A DNA stretch of 64,000 bases, from contig NZ_CP020330.1 of NCBI RefSeq assembly GCF_002043005.1, forward strand, positions 766,501 through 830,500. Reading direction: 5' to 3'. The notes under the pieces are model-generated. The model did no database searches, was not told where the DNA came from, and saw nothing but the letters and a program-made list of their open reading frames with translations. The translations under genes and the position numbers were made by a program. Of the stretch, positions 46,415-58,537 are shown piece after piece (position 1 is the first letter of the stretch; each line of letters opens with the position of its first letter). The stretch is from Martelella mediterranea DSM 17316 (GTDB taxonomy: Bacteria; Pseudomonadota; Alphaproteobacteria; Rhizobiales; Rhizobiaceae).

Positions 46415-47113
46415 ATGGCGCAAAAGCTGCTCATGCCCAAGGCGACTGCCGTATGGCTCGTGGACAACACGGCCTTGTCGTTCGACCAGATCGCCGAATT
46501 GTGCGCTCTGCATCCGCTGGAAGTAAAGGCGATCGCCGACGGCGAATCCGCCCAGGGCATCAAGGGCCTCGACCCGATCTCCACCGGCCAGCTTTCCCGC
46601 GACGAGATCGAGCGCGCGGAAAAGAACCCGAACCACAAGCTGAAGCTTTCCGAACCGAAGGTGCGGGTGCCGGAATCCAAGCGCAAGGGCCCGCGCTACA
46701 CCCCGGTTTCCAAGCGCCAGGACCGCCCGAACGCGATCCTGTGGCTGGTGCGCAACCATCCGGAACTGAAGGACGCGCAGATCTCCCGCCTCGTCGGCAC
46801 CACCAAGTCGACGATCGAGCAGATCCGCAACCGCACCCACTGGAACGCGGCCAATCTCGTGCCGATGGACCCGGTGACGCTCGGCCTTTGCAGCCAGATC
46901 GATCTCGACCTCGAAGTCAGCAAGTCCGCCAAGGACCGGCCCCTGCCCTCTGCCGACGAGATGGACAATGCGACGCTCGCTTCGGCTCAGGACACCGAAA
47001 ACCTCGGTACGGACAATGACAAGGGCATGTCCGCCGACGAAGTGTTCTCCCGCTTCGCCTCACTCGGCAATTCCGTCAAGGATGACGACGAGAACGACGA
47101 CGACGACCGCTAA
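46415..47113 (+). CDS. trcR: cell-cycle transcriptional regulator TrcR (DUF1013)
   Basis: 232 residues. Two HTH-like regions: AVWLVDNTALSFDQIAELC near the N-terminus and ILWLVRNHPELKDAQISRL/TKSTIEQIRNRTHWN in the centre, followed by an acidic disordered tail (DDDENDDDDR). DUF1013/TrcR is confined to alphaproteobacteria and linked to CtrA/CcrM cell-cycle control. Divergent from acs; ends at a clear terminator. Confidence 0.92.
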   Translation: MAQKLLMPKATAVWLVDNTALSFDQIAELCALHPLEVKAIADGESAQGIKGLDPISTGQLSRDEIERAEKNPNHKLKLSEPKVRVPESKRKGPRYTPVSKRQDRPNAILWLVRNHPELKDAQISRLVGTTKSTIEQIRNRTHWNAANLVPMDPVTLGLCSQIDLDLEVSKSAKDRPLPSADEMDNATLASAQDTENLGTDNDKGMSADEVFSRFASLGNSVKDDDENDDDDR

Positions 47114-47153
47114 GGCGTTTCCGGCCGAGGCCACATCATTGCGGAACGATCGA

Positions 47154-47173
47154 GGGGGCGCGAGCCCCCTTTT
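47154..47173 (+). terminator. intrinsic terminator after trcR
   Basis: GGGGGC-GCGA-GCCCCC stem-loop followed by four T, 40 bp past the trcR stop. Confidence 0.85.
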
Positions 47174-47203
47174 GCTGTCAGGCGGTTGTCGGAGACTGGT
47201 CGT

Positions 47204-47578
47204 TCAGGCGGCGCGCTCGTCAAATGCGGCCTGGGCGCGGGTAATTTCGTCGCCGTTTTCCTCGGTCCAGGTGTAGAGCGCGATGACATGGGCGCGTAGC
47301 GACTGACCGAGCGCCGTCAGCTCATACTCCACGCCAACGGGCGACGTGGGCAGAACCTTGCGATCGACGACACCATTGCGTTCGAGTTTGCGCAGCGTAT
47401 CCGTCAGCGCCTTCTGGCTGACGCCCTCGAGCTGCTTCTTGATCGCGTTGAACCGATGCGGGCCGTAGCCGAGCATGGTCAGAACCATGATCGACCATTT
47501 GCCGGAAATCTGGTCGAGTATCTTCCGGTTGATGCAATCCACCTGAAATTTCGGGCAGTGGGACGGATCATGCGTCAC
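47204..47578 (-). CDS. HxlR-family transcriptional regulator (second copy)
   Basis: 124 residues: CINRKILDQISGKWSIMVLTML, FNAIKKQLEGVSQKALTDTLRK and wing VLPTSPVGVEYELTALGQSL; an N-terminal Cys pair (Cys8, Cys15) could be redox active. Divergent from an Old Yellow Enzyme gene with a 109-bp spacer holding repeated motifs, so it likely represses that gene. Confidence 0.92.
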   Translation of the reverse strand: MTHDPSHCPKFQVDCINRKILDQISGKWSIMVLTMLGYGPHRFNAIKKQLEGVSQKALTDTLRKLERNGVVDRKVLPTSPVGVEYELTALGQSLRAHVIALYTWTEENGDEITRAQAAFDERAA

Positions 47579-47591
47579 AGGTCACCTCATC

Positions 47592-47646
47592 TATACCTAG
47601 GCAATACATAATGCCTTATTGACACTAAGTCCACAATTTATACCTA
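47592..47646. promoter_or_regulatory. repeat motifs in the hxlR/OYE divergent spacer
   Basis: TATACCTA occurs at 47592 and 47639 in direct orientation, and AGGCA-N8-TGCCT (47599-47616) forms an inverted repeat overlapping the first. Candidate binding sites for the adjacent HxlR protein. Confidence 0.4.
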
Positions 47647-47687
47647 CGCCGCCAGAACACCTCCCAAGGCTGCAAAGGAAACCCGAG

Positions 47688-48818
47688 ATGTCAAATTCCG
47701 CCCATGAGGCCCTGTTCCGGCCTTTCAAGCTCAAATCGCTCGAATTGAAGAACCGGATCGTGATGGCGCCGATGACGCGCGGCTTTTCGCCGGACGGCGT
47801 GCCCGGCCAGAATGTTGCTGATTACTACCGCCGCCGCGCCGAGGGCGATGTCGGCCTGATCCTCTCCGAAGGCACCGTCATCGACCGGCCGAACTCCAAG
47901 AACCTTCCCGGCATTCCTGATTTCCACGGCGAAAAATCGCTCGCCGGCTGGAAAAACGTGATCGACACCGTGCATGCCGCCGGCGGCAAGATGGGCCCGC
48001 AGATCTGGCATGTGGCCAACACCATCGCCTCCGCCGATTATCCGCCGAACCCGGACGAGACCGAAAGCCCGTCCGGCTTCGTCAAGCCCGGTGAGAAGCG
48101 CGGCCACGCCATGAGCGAGGAAGACATCGCCGACACGATCGCCGCCTATGCCAGCGCCGCGGCGGACGCCGAGCGGCTCGGCTTCGATGTGGTCGAGATC
48201 CACGGCGCGCACGGCTATCTGATTGACCAGTTCTTCTGGCAGGGCCTGAACCTGCGCGACGACCGCTGGGGCGGCAAGACCATCACCGAGCGTACCCGTT
48301 TCGGCGCGGAAGTGGTCAAGGCCGTGCGCGCGGCGGTTTCCGATGACATGCCGGTGATCATCCGCCTCAGCCAGTGGAAGCAGCAGGACTACAATGCCCG
48401 CATCGCCACCACGCCCGACGAGATGGCCGAATGGCTGCAGCCGCTGGTGGATGCCGGCGCGGATATGCTGCATTGCTCGCAGCGCCGTTTCTGGGAACCG
48501 GAGTTTCCGGAGATCGACGGCGAGGAAGGCCTGAATTTCGCGGGCTGGGCGAAGAAGATCACCGGTGTTCCGACGATTTCGGTCGGCTCGGTCGGTCTCA
48601 ACGGCCCCGATTTCCTCGGCTGGTTCGGCGGCGCGGAGGCCAATGCCAAAACGCCCGATCTCGACAGACTGGTTCGCCGTATGGACCGCGACGAGTTCGA
48701 CCTGATCGCCGTCGGCCGCGCCTTGATTGCCGATCCGGAATGGGTCAAGAAGATCGAGGGCGGCGAGACCGAAACGCTCTCCACGTTTTCACGTGAAACA
48801 TTGGGCGCGCTGGTCTAA
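47688..48818 (+). CDS. Old Yellow Enzyme-family NADH:flavin oxidoreductase
   Basis: 376-residue FMN barrel: LKNRIVMAPMTRGFSPDGVPGQNVADYYRRRA, EIHGAHGYLIDQFFWQGLN and FDLIAVGRALIADPEWV. Reduces activated alkenes, quinones or nitro compounds. AGGAAAC precedes ATG 47688. The 3' end encodes S-R-E-T through a parS-like palindrome at 48785-48800. Probably regulated by the divergent HxlR protein. Confidence 0.93.
   Translation: MSNSAHEALFRPFKLKSLELKNRIVMAPMTRGFSPDGVPGQNVADYYRRRAEGDVGLILSEGTVIDRPNSKNLPGIPDFHGEKSLAGWKNVIDTVHAAGGKMGPQIWHVANTIASADYPPNPDETESPSGFVKPGEKRGHAMSEEDIADTIAAYASAAADAERLGFDVVEIHGAHGYLIDQFFWQGLNLRDDRWGGKTITERTRFGAEVVKAVRAAVSDDMPVIIRLSQWKQQDYNARIATTPDEMAEWLQPLVDAGADMLHCSQRRFWEPEFPEIDGEEGLNFAGWAKKITGVPTISVGSVGLNGPDFLGWFGGAEANAKTPDLDRLVRRMDRDEFDLIAVGRALIADPEWVKKIEGGETETLSTFSRETLGALV
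48785..48800. promoter_or_regulatory. parS: parS-like site (14/16)
   Basis: GTTTTCACGTGAAACA versus the consensus TGTTTCACGTGAAACA; the 12-bp core TTTCACGTGAAA is intact. Lies within the 3' end of the OYE gene, about 5.5 kb from parB. Confidence 0.7.
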
Positions 48819-48887
48819 GCCGGCCCTTTCATGCATCCGCCCGGAAAACCGCCAGCCGATTTTCCGGGCACGCAAACGCAAAAGACC

Positions 48888-49109
48888 ATGCTTGACGAAG
48901 AAGACATAAAAACCCGGTTGCTGGGGCTCGAGCCCGGCGAGTTTCACTTTCCCGCACTCTATGGCGAGGGCTGGAACCGGCTTTATATCGGCGACAAGGT
49001 GAAGATCGGTCGCGAGTTCCTGAATGCCGTGCGCAAGGGAAAATTTCCCGAGGTGGAGGACACCGGCCGCAAGAAGGGCGGCGGACGGGTCTATCTCAAG
49101 CGCGGTTAA
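48888..49109 (+). CDS. small DUF1413-like protein
   Basis: 73 residues from ATG 48888; the segment GEFHFPALYGEGWNRLYIGDKVKIGREFLNAV, shown here only by its family-like Trp-Asn and Gly-Arg-Phe positions, resembles DUF1413. Function unknown. An upstream ATG at 48831 would add 19 Pro-rich residues. Ribosome site weak. Converges with yggS. Confidence 0.65.
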   Translation: MLDEEDIKTRLLGLEPGEFHFPALYGEGWNRLYIGDKVKIGREFLNAVRKGKFPEVEDTGRKKGGGRVYLKRG

Positions 49110-49115
49110 GACGCG

Positions 49116-49781
49116 TCAGTTCGAATAATCCCGCTCGCCGAAGATCGCCGATCCGACGCGCACGCTGGTGGCGCCGAAGGCAATCGCAATCTCGTAATCG
49201 CCGGACATGCCCATGGAAAGCTTATGCACGCTGTTTTCGGTCGCAAGATCGTGCAGCAGCGCGAAATGGGGCCCGGGATTCTCGCCAGCCGGCGGTATGC
49301 ACATCAGGCCTTCGATCGTGAGGCCGAGCTCGTCGCGGCAGAGCGCGAGGAAGGCTTCGGTCTCGCGCGGATCGATGCCGGCCTTTTGCGGTTCGTTGCC
49401 GGTGTTGACCTGGACATAGAGCCTGGGCGCCCTGCCCTGCTTGGCGATTTCCTTGGCCAGAGCGCGGGCGATCTTCTCCCGGTCGACGCTTTCGATCACG
49501 TCAAACAGCTTGACCGCGTCCTCGGCCTTGTTGGATTGCAGCGGCCCGATGAGATGCAACTCGATATCCGGCGTTTCCGCCTTCAGCGCAGGCCATTTCT
49601 TCTGCGCCTCCTGAACCCGGTTTTCGCCGAACACGCGATGGCCGGCCTCGATCGCGAGGCGGATGGCATCGGCATCATGGGTCTTGGAGACGGCGACGAG
49701 GGTAACGTCCGTGCGCTCAGCCTCGTGTTCGGCGGCCTTTATCCGGCCAAGCACCTCTTCCAGATTCTCGCGCACACCCAT
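49116..49781 (-). CDS. yggS: YggS-family PLP homeostasis protein
   Basis: 221-residue alanine-racemase-like barrel: PLP Lys in [66 protein letters not shown]. Binds PLP and balances amino-acid and B6 pools; no catalytic activity is known. ATG 49781; five residues longer is possible. Confidence 0.95.
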   Translation of the reverse strand: MGVRENLEEVLGRIKAAEHEAERTDVTLVAVSKTHDADAIRLAIEAGHRVFGENRVQEAQKKWPALKAETPDIELHLIGPLQSNKAEDAVKLFDVIESVDREKIARALAKEIAKQGRAPRLYVQVNTGNEPQKAGIDPRETEAFLALCRDELGLTIEGLMCIPPAGENPGPHFALLHDLATENSVHKLSMGMSGDYEIAIAFGATSVRVGSAIFGERDYSN

Positions 49782-49851
49782 GTCGTCACACCTCACATTT
49801 CCATTGCGGCGTCACCATATTGCAAAGGCCAGCAGCGAGGCAACGGTGGAA

Positions 49852-49872
49852 GGCCCCTTTCGGGGCCGTTTT
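49852..49872 (+). terminator. terminator-like hairpin in the yggS/leuS divergent spacer
   Basis: GGCCCC-TTTC-GGGGCC followed by GTTTT on the plus strand, 75 bp before leuS. TTGACG follows at 49875, so the leuS promoter may lie after the hairpin and the hairpin would then stop upstream transcription. An attenuator role is possible but no leader peptide is visible. Confidence 0.55.
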
Positions 49873-49946
49873 GCTTGACGCTGAACCGCTTTCATGGTGA
49901 AGCTCACCGCCAAAATCCCCAAGAAAAAGAACCGAGCAAATCCGAC

Positions 49947-52577
49947 ATGGCATCCGAACGTTACAATCCGCGTAAAGTCGAACCCGAGTGGCAGAGCCGG
50001 TGGAATGACGGACACGTCTTCGTCACCGACAATGCCGACCCGCGCGAGACCTATTACGTGCTCGAAATGTTTCCCTATCCCTCGGGACGCATTCACATCG
50101 GCCATGTCCGCAACTATGCCATGGGCGATGTGGTGGCCCGCTACAAACGGGCGCGCGGTTTCAACGTGCTGCACCCGATGGGCTGGGACGCCTTCGGCAT
50201 GCCCGCCGAAAACGCCGCGATGCAGAACAAGGTCCACCCCAAGGACTGGACCTACGAAAACATTGCCACCATGCGCGGCCAGCTGAAATCCATGGGCCTG
50301 TCGCTCGACTGGACCCGCGAATTCGCGACCTGCGATGTCGAATATTACCAGCGCCAGCAGCATCTGTTCCTGGACATGCTGGAAAAGGACCTGGTCTACC
50401 GCAAACAGTCCAAGGTGAACTGGGATCCGGTCGACATGACCGTGCTCGCCAATGAACAGGTGATCGAGGGCCGCGGCTGGCGCTCCGGCGCGCTGGTGGA
50501 ACAGCGCGAGCTGACGCAGTGGTTCTTCAAGATCACCGATTACGCGCAGGAACTGCTGGACGCGCTCGATACGCTCGATCACTGGCCGGAAAAGGTCCGG
50601 CTGATGCAGAAGAACTGGATCGGCCGCTCCGAGGGCATGATGGTGCGCTGGGACATCGCCAGCGGCGATGCCGGCGGCATGGATGACATCACCGTCTACA
50701 CCACGCGCCCCGACACGATCTTCGGCGCGTCGTTCCTCGCTATTTCCGCCGATCATCCGCTGGCGAAGGAAGCCGCGAAGCACGACGACAAGGTCGCCGC
50801 CTTCTGCGAGGAGACGCGGCGCGCCGGCACATCGCTGGCAGCACTCGAAACTGCGGAGAAGAAGGGCATCGACACCGGCATCACCGTGCGCCATCCCTTC
50901 GACGAAAGCTGGGAACTGCCGGTCTATGTCGCCAATTTCGTGCTGATGGATTACGGCACGGGCGCGATCTTCGGCTGCCCGGCCGGCGACCAGCGCGACC
51001 TCGACTTCGCCCGCAAATATGACCTGCCGGTGACCCCGATCGTGATGCCGAAGGACGGCGATGTCGCAAGCTTCACAATCGGCGACGAGGCCTATACCGA
51101 TGACGGCGTGATGATCAATTCGCGCTTCCTCGACGGCATGAGCACCACGGAAGCCTTTGAAGCGATTGCGCAAAAGCTGGAAGCCGAGACGGTGCGCGGC
51201 GCGCCTCGCGGCGAACGCAAGGTCAATTTCCGCCTGCGCGACTGGGGCATTTCCCGCCAGCGCTACTGGGGCTGCCCGATCCCGGTGATCCATTGCGAGG
51301 ATTGCGGCGTGGTGCCCGTGCCGAAGGCCGACCTGCCGGTGAAGCTGCCGGATGACATCGACTTCGAAAAGCCCGGCAACCCGCTCGACCGCCATCCGAC
51401 ATGGCGCGATGTCGCCTGCCCGTGCTGCGGCAAGGCAGCGCGGCGCGAGACCGACACGATGGACACATTCGTGGATTCGAGCTGGTATTACACCCGCTTC
51501 ACCGCGCCGCATGAGGACGCGCCAACGGACCCGGCCGTGGCCGACCGCTGGCTGCCGGTCGATCAATATATCGGCGGCATCGAGCATGCGATCCTGCACC
51601 TCCTCTATTCGCGTTTCTTCACCCGCGCGATGAAGGCGACCGGCCATGTGAACCACGACGAGCCGTTCAAGGGCCTGTTCACGCAAGGGATGGTGGTGCA
51701 CGAGACCTATCGCCTCGGCGGCAGCGGCACGTCGGGAAGCTGGGTTTCGCCGACCGATGTGCGGATCGAGGAAACCGACGGCACCCGCAAGGCCTATCTG
51801 CTGCAAACCGGCGCGGAAGTGACGATCGGCTCGATCGAGAAGATGTCGAAGTCGAAGAAGAACGTCATCGATCCGGATGATATTCTCGCCACCTATGGCG
51901 CCGATACCGCGCGCTTCTTCGTGCTGTCCGACAGCCCGCCGGACCGCGACGTGGTCTGGACCGAGGCCGGCGTGCAGGGCACGTTCCGCTTCGTGCAGCG
52001 CATCTGGCGGCTGATCTCCGAGGCAGCACCCGCGCTCGCCGGCATCGAGGCGAAAGCCGGGGCCGATGGCAAGGCGCTGGAGGTTTCCCGCGCGGCCCAC
52101 AAGACGTTGAAAGCCGTTGCCGCTGACATCGAGGCGCTGGCCTTCAACAAGGCGATCGCCCGGATCTACGAACTGGTCAACGTGCTGGCAGCGCCGCTGA
52201 CGGAGGCGGCCGAGGGCAAGGCGGATGCGCAAATGCTGGCCGCGCTGAAGGAATCAAGCCTGTTCCTGACCCATTGTTTCGCACCGATGATGCCGCATCT
52301 CGCCGAAGAATGCTGGAAGGTGCTCGGCGGTGAGGGTATGATCGCCATGGCCGCATGGCCGGCCTTCGATGCCGGGCTGACGGCCGACAATGAGATTACC
52401 CTGCCGGTGCAGGTGAACGGCAAGAAGCGCGGCGAACTGACCGTTGCCCGCGACGCCGATCAGGACAGCATCAAGGCGGCGGTGATGGAACTGGAAGCGG
52501 TGGCGCGCGCGCTGGAAGGTAAAACGCCGAAGAAAGTGATCGTCGTGCCGCAAAGGATCGTGAATGTTGTTGTCTGA
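49947..52577 (+). CDS. leuS: leucyl-tRNA synthetase
   Basis: 876-residue class I synthetase. HIGH motif in [18 protein letters not shown]1 editing domain with [12 protein letters not shown], zinc-type [25 protein letters not shown] in [16 protein letters not shown], and the anticodon-binding and C-terminal domains. ATG 49947 gives [16 protein letters not shown], the usual rhizobial start. The stop overlaps lptE by 14 bp. Confidence 0.98.
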   Translation: MASERYNPRKVEPEWQSRWNDGHVFVTDNADPRETYYVLEMFPYPSGRIHIGHVRNYAMGDVVARYKRARGFNVLHPMGWDAFGMPAENAAMQNKVHPKDWTYENIATMRGQLKSMGLSLDWTREFATCDVEYYQRQQHLFLDMLEKDLVYRKQSKVNWDPVDMTVLANEQVIEGRGWRSGALVEQRELTQWFFKITDYAQELLDALDTLDHWPEKVRLMQKNWIGRSEGMMVRWDIASGDAGGMDDITVYTTRPDTIFGASFLAISADHPLAKEAAKHDDKVAAFCEETRRAGTSLAALETAEKKGIDTGITVRHPFDESWELPVYVANFVLMDYGTGAIFGCPAGDQRDLDFARKYDLPVTPIVMPKDGDVASFTIGDEAYTDDGVMINSRFLDGMSTTEAFEAIAQKLEAETVRGAPRGERKVNFRLRDWGISRQRYWGCPIPVIHCEDCGVVPVPKADLPVKLPDDIDFEKPGNPLDRHPTWRDVACPCCGKAARRETDTMDTFVDSSWYYTRFTAPHEDAPTDPAVADRWLPVDQYIGGIEHAILHLLYSRFFTRAMKATGHVNHDEPFKGLFTQGMVVHETYRLGGSGTSGSWVSPTDVRIEETDGTRKAYLLQTGAEVTIGSIEKMSKSKKNVIDPDDILATYGADTARFFVLSDSPPDRDVVWTEAGVQGTFRFVQRIWRLISEAAPALAGIEAKAGADGKALEVSRAAHKTLKAVAADIEALAFNKAIARIYELVNVLAAPLTEAAEGKADAQMLAALKESSLFLTHCFAPMMPHLAEECWKVLGGEGMIAMAAWPAFDAGLTADNEITLPVQVNGKKRGELTVARDADQDSIKAAVMELEAVARALEGKTPKKVIVVPQRIVNVVV

Positions 52578-53124
52578 CCGTCTCTTCCGCACCGCTTTGC
52601 CGGCAGCGGCCCTTGCCGCGCTGATGGCGCTTTCCGCCTGCCAGGTCCGCCCGCTTTATGGCGGCGCGGAGGGCACGGCGCTGAACGCCAAGATGCACCA
52701 GCTCGCCTTCAACACGCCCACCACGCCGGTGGCCCAATATGTGCTGAACGACCTGATCTTCCTGACCGCCGGCGGGCTCGGCGAGAGCGCCGATCCGAAA
52801 TACGACGTCAATGTCTCGGCCTTTGCGATTACATCCGAGGTTCTGGTCGACGATTCCTCCGATACCGCCAGCGCCGGGCGTACCATCGTGACGGCGGATT
52901 ATTCGCTTCGCCGCCGCTCCGACAGCAAGCTTTTGGCCTCCGGTCGTCGCAAGGCGATTGCGCTTGTCGACTTCCCCTCGCAGGAATTCGCGCGCCTGCG
53001 CGCCATCCGCGATGCCGAACAGCGGGCCTCCAAGGAAGTGGCCGAGATCATCAACGCCGATCTCGCCATCGCGCTCAACAAGGAGCCGCCTGAGGTTCTG
53101 CCGCCCGCCCCTGCCCCGCAATAG
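52564..53124 (+). CDS. lptE: LPS-assembly lipoprotein LptE
   Basis: 186 residues. Signal peptide with lipobox LMALSAC (Cys26), then CQVRPLYGG and a small alpha/beta domain ([39 protein letters not shown]). It plugs LptD in the outer membrane. Overlap with leuS and a 12-bp gap to holA are the standard alphaproteobacterial arrangement. Pro-rich C-terminus. Confidence 0.93.
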   Translation: MLLSDRLFRTALPAAALAALMALSACQVRPLYGGAEGTALNAKMHQLAFNTPTTPVAQYVLNDLIFLTAGGLGESADPKYDVNVSAFAITSEVLVDDSSDTASAGRTIVTADYSLRRRSDSKLLASGRRKAIALVDFPSQEFARLRAIRDAEQRASKEVAEIINADLAIALNKEPPEVLPPAPAPQ

Positions 53125-53136
53125 ATCACGGCGCCG

Positions 53137-54177
53137 ATGACCGAGATAAAATCCCATCAGTTTGACGGCTTCCTCCGGCAGGATGCGCGCAAATACCGGG
53201 TTTTTCTGATCTACGGGCCGGATCGCGGCCTTGTCAGCGAGCGCGCCGCGCTGATCGCGAAGGGCACGGGCGTGCCGCTGGATGACGCCTTCGCGGTGAT
53301 GAAGCTCGACAGCGGCGATATCGATGCCGGGCGGATCATGGACGAAATGGGCGCGATCGGCCTGTTCGGCGGCGAGCGACTCGTCTGGGCGCGCGCTGGC
53401 GGCAATGACAAGGCACTCGCGGACGTGCTGAAAATGCTGGCCGACAGCCCGCCGGAGGGCGCGTCGCTGATCATCGAGGCCGGAGAACTGCGCAAGGGCA
53501 CGGCGATGCGCAAGGCCGCGGAAAGCGCCCGCTCCATCGCCGCGATACCCTGCTATGCCGATGATGCTCGCGCGCTTAACACATTGATCGATCAGGCTTT
53601 ATCAGATGCTTCGCTGAGAATTACCCCGCCGGCGCGGCAATTGCTGCTGTCGCTGATCGGCGGCGACCGGCTGGCGACCCGCAACGAGATCGACAAGCTT
53701 GTGCTTTATGGCCGGGGCCTCGATGTGATCACCGAGGACCACGTCGCCGCCGTGATCGGCGATGCCAGCGCGATTTCCGCCGATGATGCGGTGGATGCCG
53801 TGCTTTCCGGCGATATGGCGGCGCTGCGCCACGCCATGGCCAAGACCGCCCAGTCAAAAACGCCGATTTTCCTGATCCTCAATGGCTGTATCCGGCAGTT
53901 TCACCTGCTCGATCAGATGCGCGCCGAGATGGAGAGCAAGCGCCTGCCGGCAAGCCAGGTGATGCAGACCCATGGGCGACACATCTTCTTCAAGCGCAAG
54001 CCGATCTTCGAACGCGCTCTTGGCGCCTGGAACAGCGCCGCGACGGCACGCGCGCTCAGGCTGCTCGCCGATACGGTGTTGAAGACCCGGCAATATCCCG
54101 AACTGGAAGAGAGCATCGCGATGCAGACGCTGCTTTCGCTCTCGCTTCGGTCAAACCGGGCAGCGACGCGGGCCTAG
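53137..54177 (+). CDS. holA: DNA polymerase III subunit delta
   Basis: 346 residues; clamp-loader subunit that opens the beta clamp. YLIYGPD-type N-terminus (FLIYGPDRGLVSERA), LVWARAGGNDKALADVLKML, and the C-terminal helical collar (KTPIFLILNGCIRQFHLLDQM). Last gene of the leuS-lptE-holA unit, converging on parB. Confidence 0.95.
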   Translation: MTEIKSHQFDGFLRQDARKYRVFLIYGPDRGLVSERAALIAKGTGVPLDDAFAVMKLDSGDIDAGRIMDEMGAIGLFGGERLVWARAGGNDKALADVLKMLADSPPEGASLIIEAGELRKGTAMRKAAESARSIAAIPCYADDARALNTLIDQALSDASLRITPPARQLLLSLIGGDRLATRNEIDKLVLYGRGLDVITEDHVAAVIGDASAISADDAVDAVLSGDMAALRHAMAKTAQSKTPIFLILNGCIRQFHLLDQMRAEMESKRLPASQVMQTHGRHIFFKRKPIFERALGAWNSAATARALRLLADTVLKTRQYPELEESIAMQTLLSLSLRSNRAATRA

Positions 54178-54232
54178 CGTCGGTCTGCTCTCTCTTCAAA
54201 TACCTGAATCAGAATAGAAAAATTGTGTCATA

Positions 54233-55105
54233 TCAATTTGGCGTGCGATCCAGACGACGGCACAGATCGTCGAGCTGGTCGAGCGTCTTGTAGCTGATCC
54301 GAATCTGCCCGCCATTGGATTTATGGTCGATCACGACCGACAGTCCAAGCCGATCGGAAAGCGTCTGCTCCAGCGCCAGCGTATCGGCATCCTTCTGGCG
54401 CGGCGCCCGGTTGCTCTGGCCACCGCCCTCGATCGCCTTTTGCGCCAGTTTCTCGGCGTCGCGCACCGAAAGGCCGCGCTCGACAATGGTCCGTGCCAGG
54501 CTTGCAGGATCGGGCGTGGAGATCAGGGCGCGGGCATGACCGGCCGACAAAGCGCCTTCGGCCAGCATTGTCTGGACCCCTTCGGGCAGCTTCAGCAGCC
54601 GCAGGCTGTTAGCGACATGGCTGCGGCTTTTGCCGATAATGTCGCCGAGATCGTTCTGGGTATAGCCATGTTCGGCGATCAGCAGCTCGTAACCATTGGC
54701 CTCTTCCAGCGGGTTGAGGTCGGCGCGCTGGACGTTTTCGACAATCGCGATTTCCAGCGCCGTGCGGTCATCGACATCGCGGATCAGCGCCGGTACATCG
54801 GCGAGACCTGCAAGCTGCGCCGCGCGCCAACGGCGTTCGCCGGCGATGATTTCATAGCGCTGGGTGCCGATGGTGCGCACCACGACCGGCTGGACGATGC
54901 CGTGCTGGCGTACGGAGGCGGCCAGATCACGCAGATCCGCTTCCTCGAAATGGCGGCGGGGATTGCGCGGGTTGCGGGTGATGAACTCGATCGGAATCCG
55001 GCGATCGGCCGTGACCGGCGCATCGGTCTCGGCAGGCTTTTCGATATCGCCGATCAGGGCGGCCAGGCCGCGGCCAAGACGCCGTTTGGAACTGTCATCA
55101 CTCAT
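54233..55105 (-). CDS. parB: chromosome partitioning protein ParB
   Basis: 290 residues. N-terminal ParA-stimulating segment SKRRLGRGLAALIG, CTP-binding boxes (IPIEFITRNPRNPRRHF; GERRWRAAQLAG), HTH (TQNDLGDIIGKSRSHVANSLRLLKLP) and C-terminal dimerisation domain. Loads at parS sites, two of which lie within 3.5 kb. ATG 55105 is the usual start; ATG 55117 is also in frame. A 22-bp gap separates it from parA. Confidence 0.97.
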   Translation of the reverse strand: MSDDSSKRRLGRGLAALIGDIEKPAETDAPVTADRRIPIEFITRNPRNPRRHFEEADLRDLAASVRQHGIVQPVVVRTIGTQRYEIIAGERRWRAAQLAGLADVPALIRDVDDRTALEIAIVENVQRADLNPLEEANGYELLIAEHGYTQNDLGDIIGKSRSHVANSLRLLKLPEGVQTMLAEGALSAGHARALISTPDPASLARTIVERGLSVRDAEKLAQKAIEGGGQSNRAPRQKDADTLALEQTLSDRLGLSVVIDHKSNGGQIRISYKTLDQLDDLCRRLDRTPN

Positions 55106-55127
55106 CGCATTCACCATGTTTGTCGCG

Positions 55128-55919
<792 letters not shown>

Positions 55920-55936
55920 GATCGTCCCGCCTGTCT

Positions 55937-56554
55937 TCAAAGAACCGGTGCAAGGCGCGCGATTTCGAGGATTACGGAGCCGGGCTCGACCTTGCTTTCA
56001 TGTTTTACCAGATCGAACGACCATCGGTCACGTGCTTTGTCGAGTTCGCGCTGATAATCCCGCCCCTTGTGGAAAAAGGCCCGAAAGGAAGGGTCTGCAG
56101 AGAACCAGGGCGCGGCGTAATCCAGCAGCTGATCGAGCGCAGCCAGCGCCCGGGCGGACATCAGCTGCGGGTGCTCGATCTCCGCCGGCGCGGTCTCGGC
56201 ACGGATCGCATGAACGCTGGCGCGCGCGCCGGTCTCGCGGATCGCGGTGCGCAGGAACGAAGCCTTCTTGTTGTTGCTTTCGACCAGATGCACCCAGCCC
56301 TCATTGGCCTCGGCCAGAAAGATCGCCGTTACGATCCCCGGAAAGCCGCCACCGCTGCCGAGATCGATCCAGGTCCTGGGCCCCCGCGCCAGCTGAAACA
56401 GCTGCGCGCTGTCGGCGATATGCCGATCCCATATCTGCTGGCGCGTTGACGGCGCGACCAGATTGATGGCGCGCGCCCATTTTTCGAAGTGGCTGACGAA
56501 GCGGTCCAGCCGCGCCTCTGTTTCACGTGAAACATCGATGCCATTCAGCTTCAT
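55937..56554 (-). CDS. rsmG: 16S rRNA (guanine527-N7)-methyltransferase
   Basis: 205 residues; SAM-dependent methyltransferase with WIDLGSGGGFPGIVTAI, LVESNNKKASFLRTAIRE and SARALAALDQLLDYA. Starts 3 bp after the mnmG stop. Codons 8-12 of the gene (V-S-R-E-T) are read through a perfect parS palindrome. Confidence 0.97.
   Translation of the reverse strand: MKLNGIDVSRETEARLDRFVSHFEKWARAINLVAPSTRQQIWDRHIADSAQLFQLARGPRTWIDLGSGGGFPGIVTAIFLAEANEGWVHLVESNNKKASFLRTAIRETGARASVHAIRAETAPAEIEHPQLMSARALAALDQLLDYAAPWFSADPSFRAFFHKGRDYQRELDKARDRWSFDLVKHESKVEPGSVILEIARLAPVL
56519..56534. promoter_or_regulatory. parS: parS site (16/16)
   Basis: Perfect TGTTTCACGTGAAACA inside the 5' coding part of rsmG, 1.4 kb upstream of the parB start; the nucleation site for ParB. 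Confidence 0.95.
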
Positions 56555-56557
56555 CGC

Positions 56558-58405
<1,848 letters not shown>

Positions 58406-58512
58406 TCGTGACTCCATGGCTCGACGGGACGCTGCCCGGAGCCTTTCTCCGCCGCTTGCGCGGCTGGTCATTTTCAAAACGTTGTGCCGACTGTCGGCGC
58501 ACGAGTCAAGAT

Positions 58513-58528
58513 TGTTTCACGTGAAACA
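58513..58528. promoter_or_regulatory. parS: parS site (16/16)
   Basis: Perfect TGTTTCACGTGAAACA in the 132-bp gap between mnmE and mnmG, 3.4 kb from parB and 4.9 kb from the probable origin. Confidence 0.95.
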
Positions 58529-58537
58529 AAAACCGGG

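Noticed and set aside
49224..49946. N-terminal extension of leuS
   Set aside because: Antisense to yggS and without homology; conserved LeuS begins at 49947.
49812..52232. 806-codon open frame antisense to leuS
   Set aside because: Third-position G+C bias of leuS keeps the opposite frame open; no recognisable protein.
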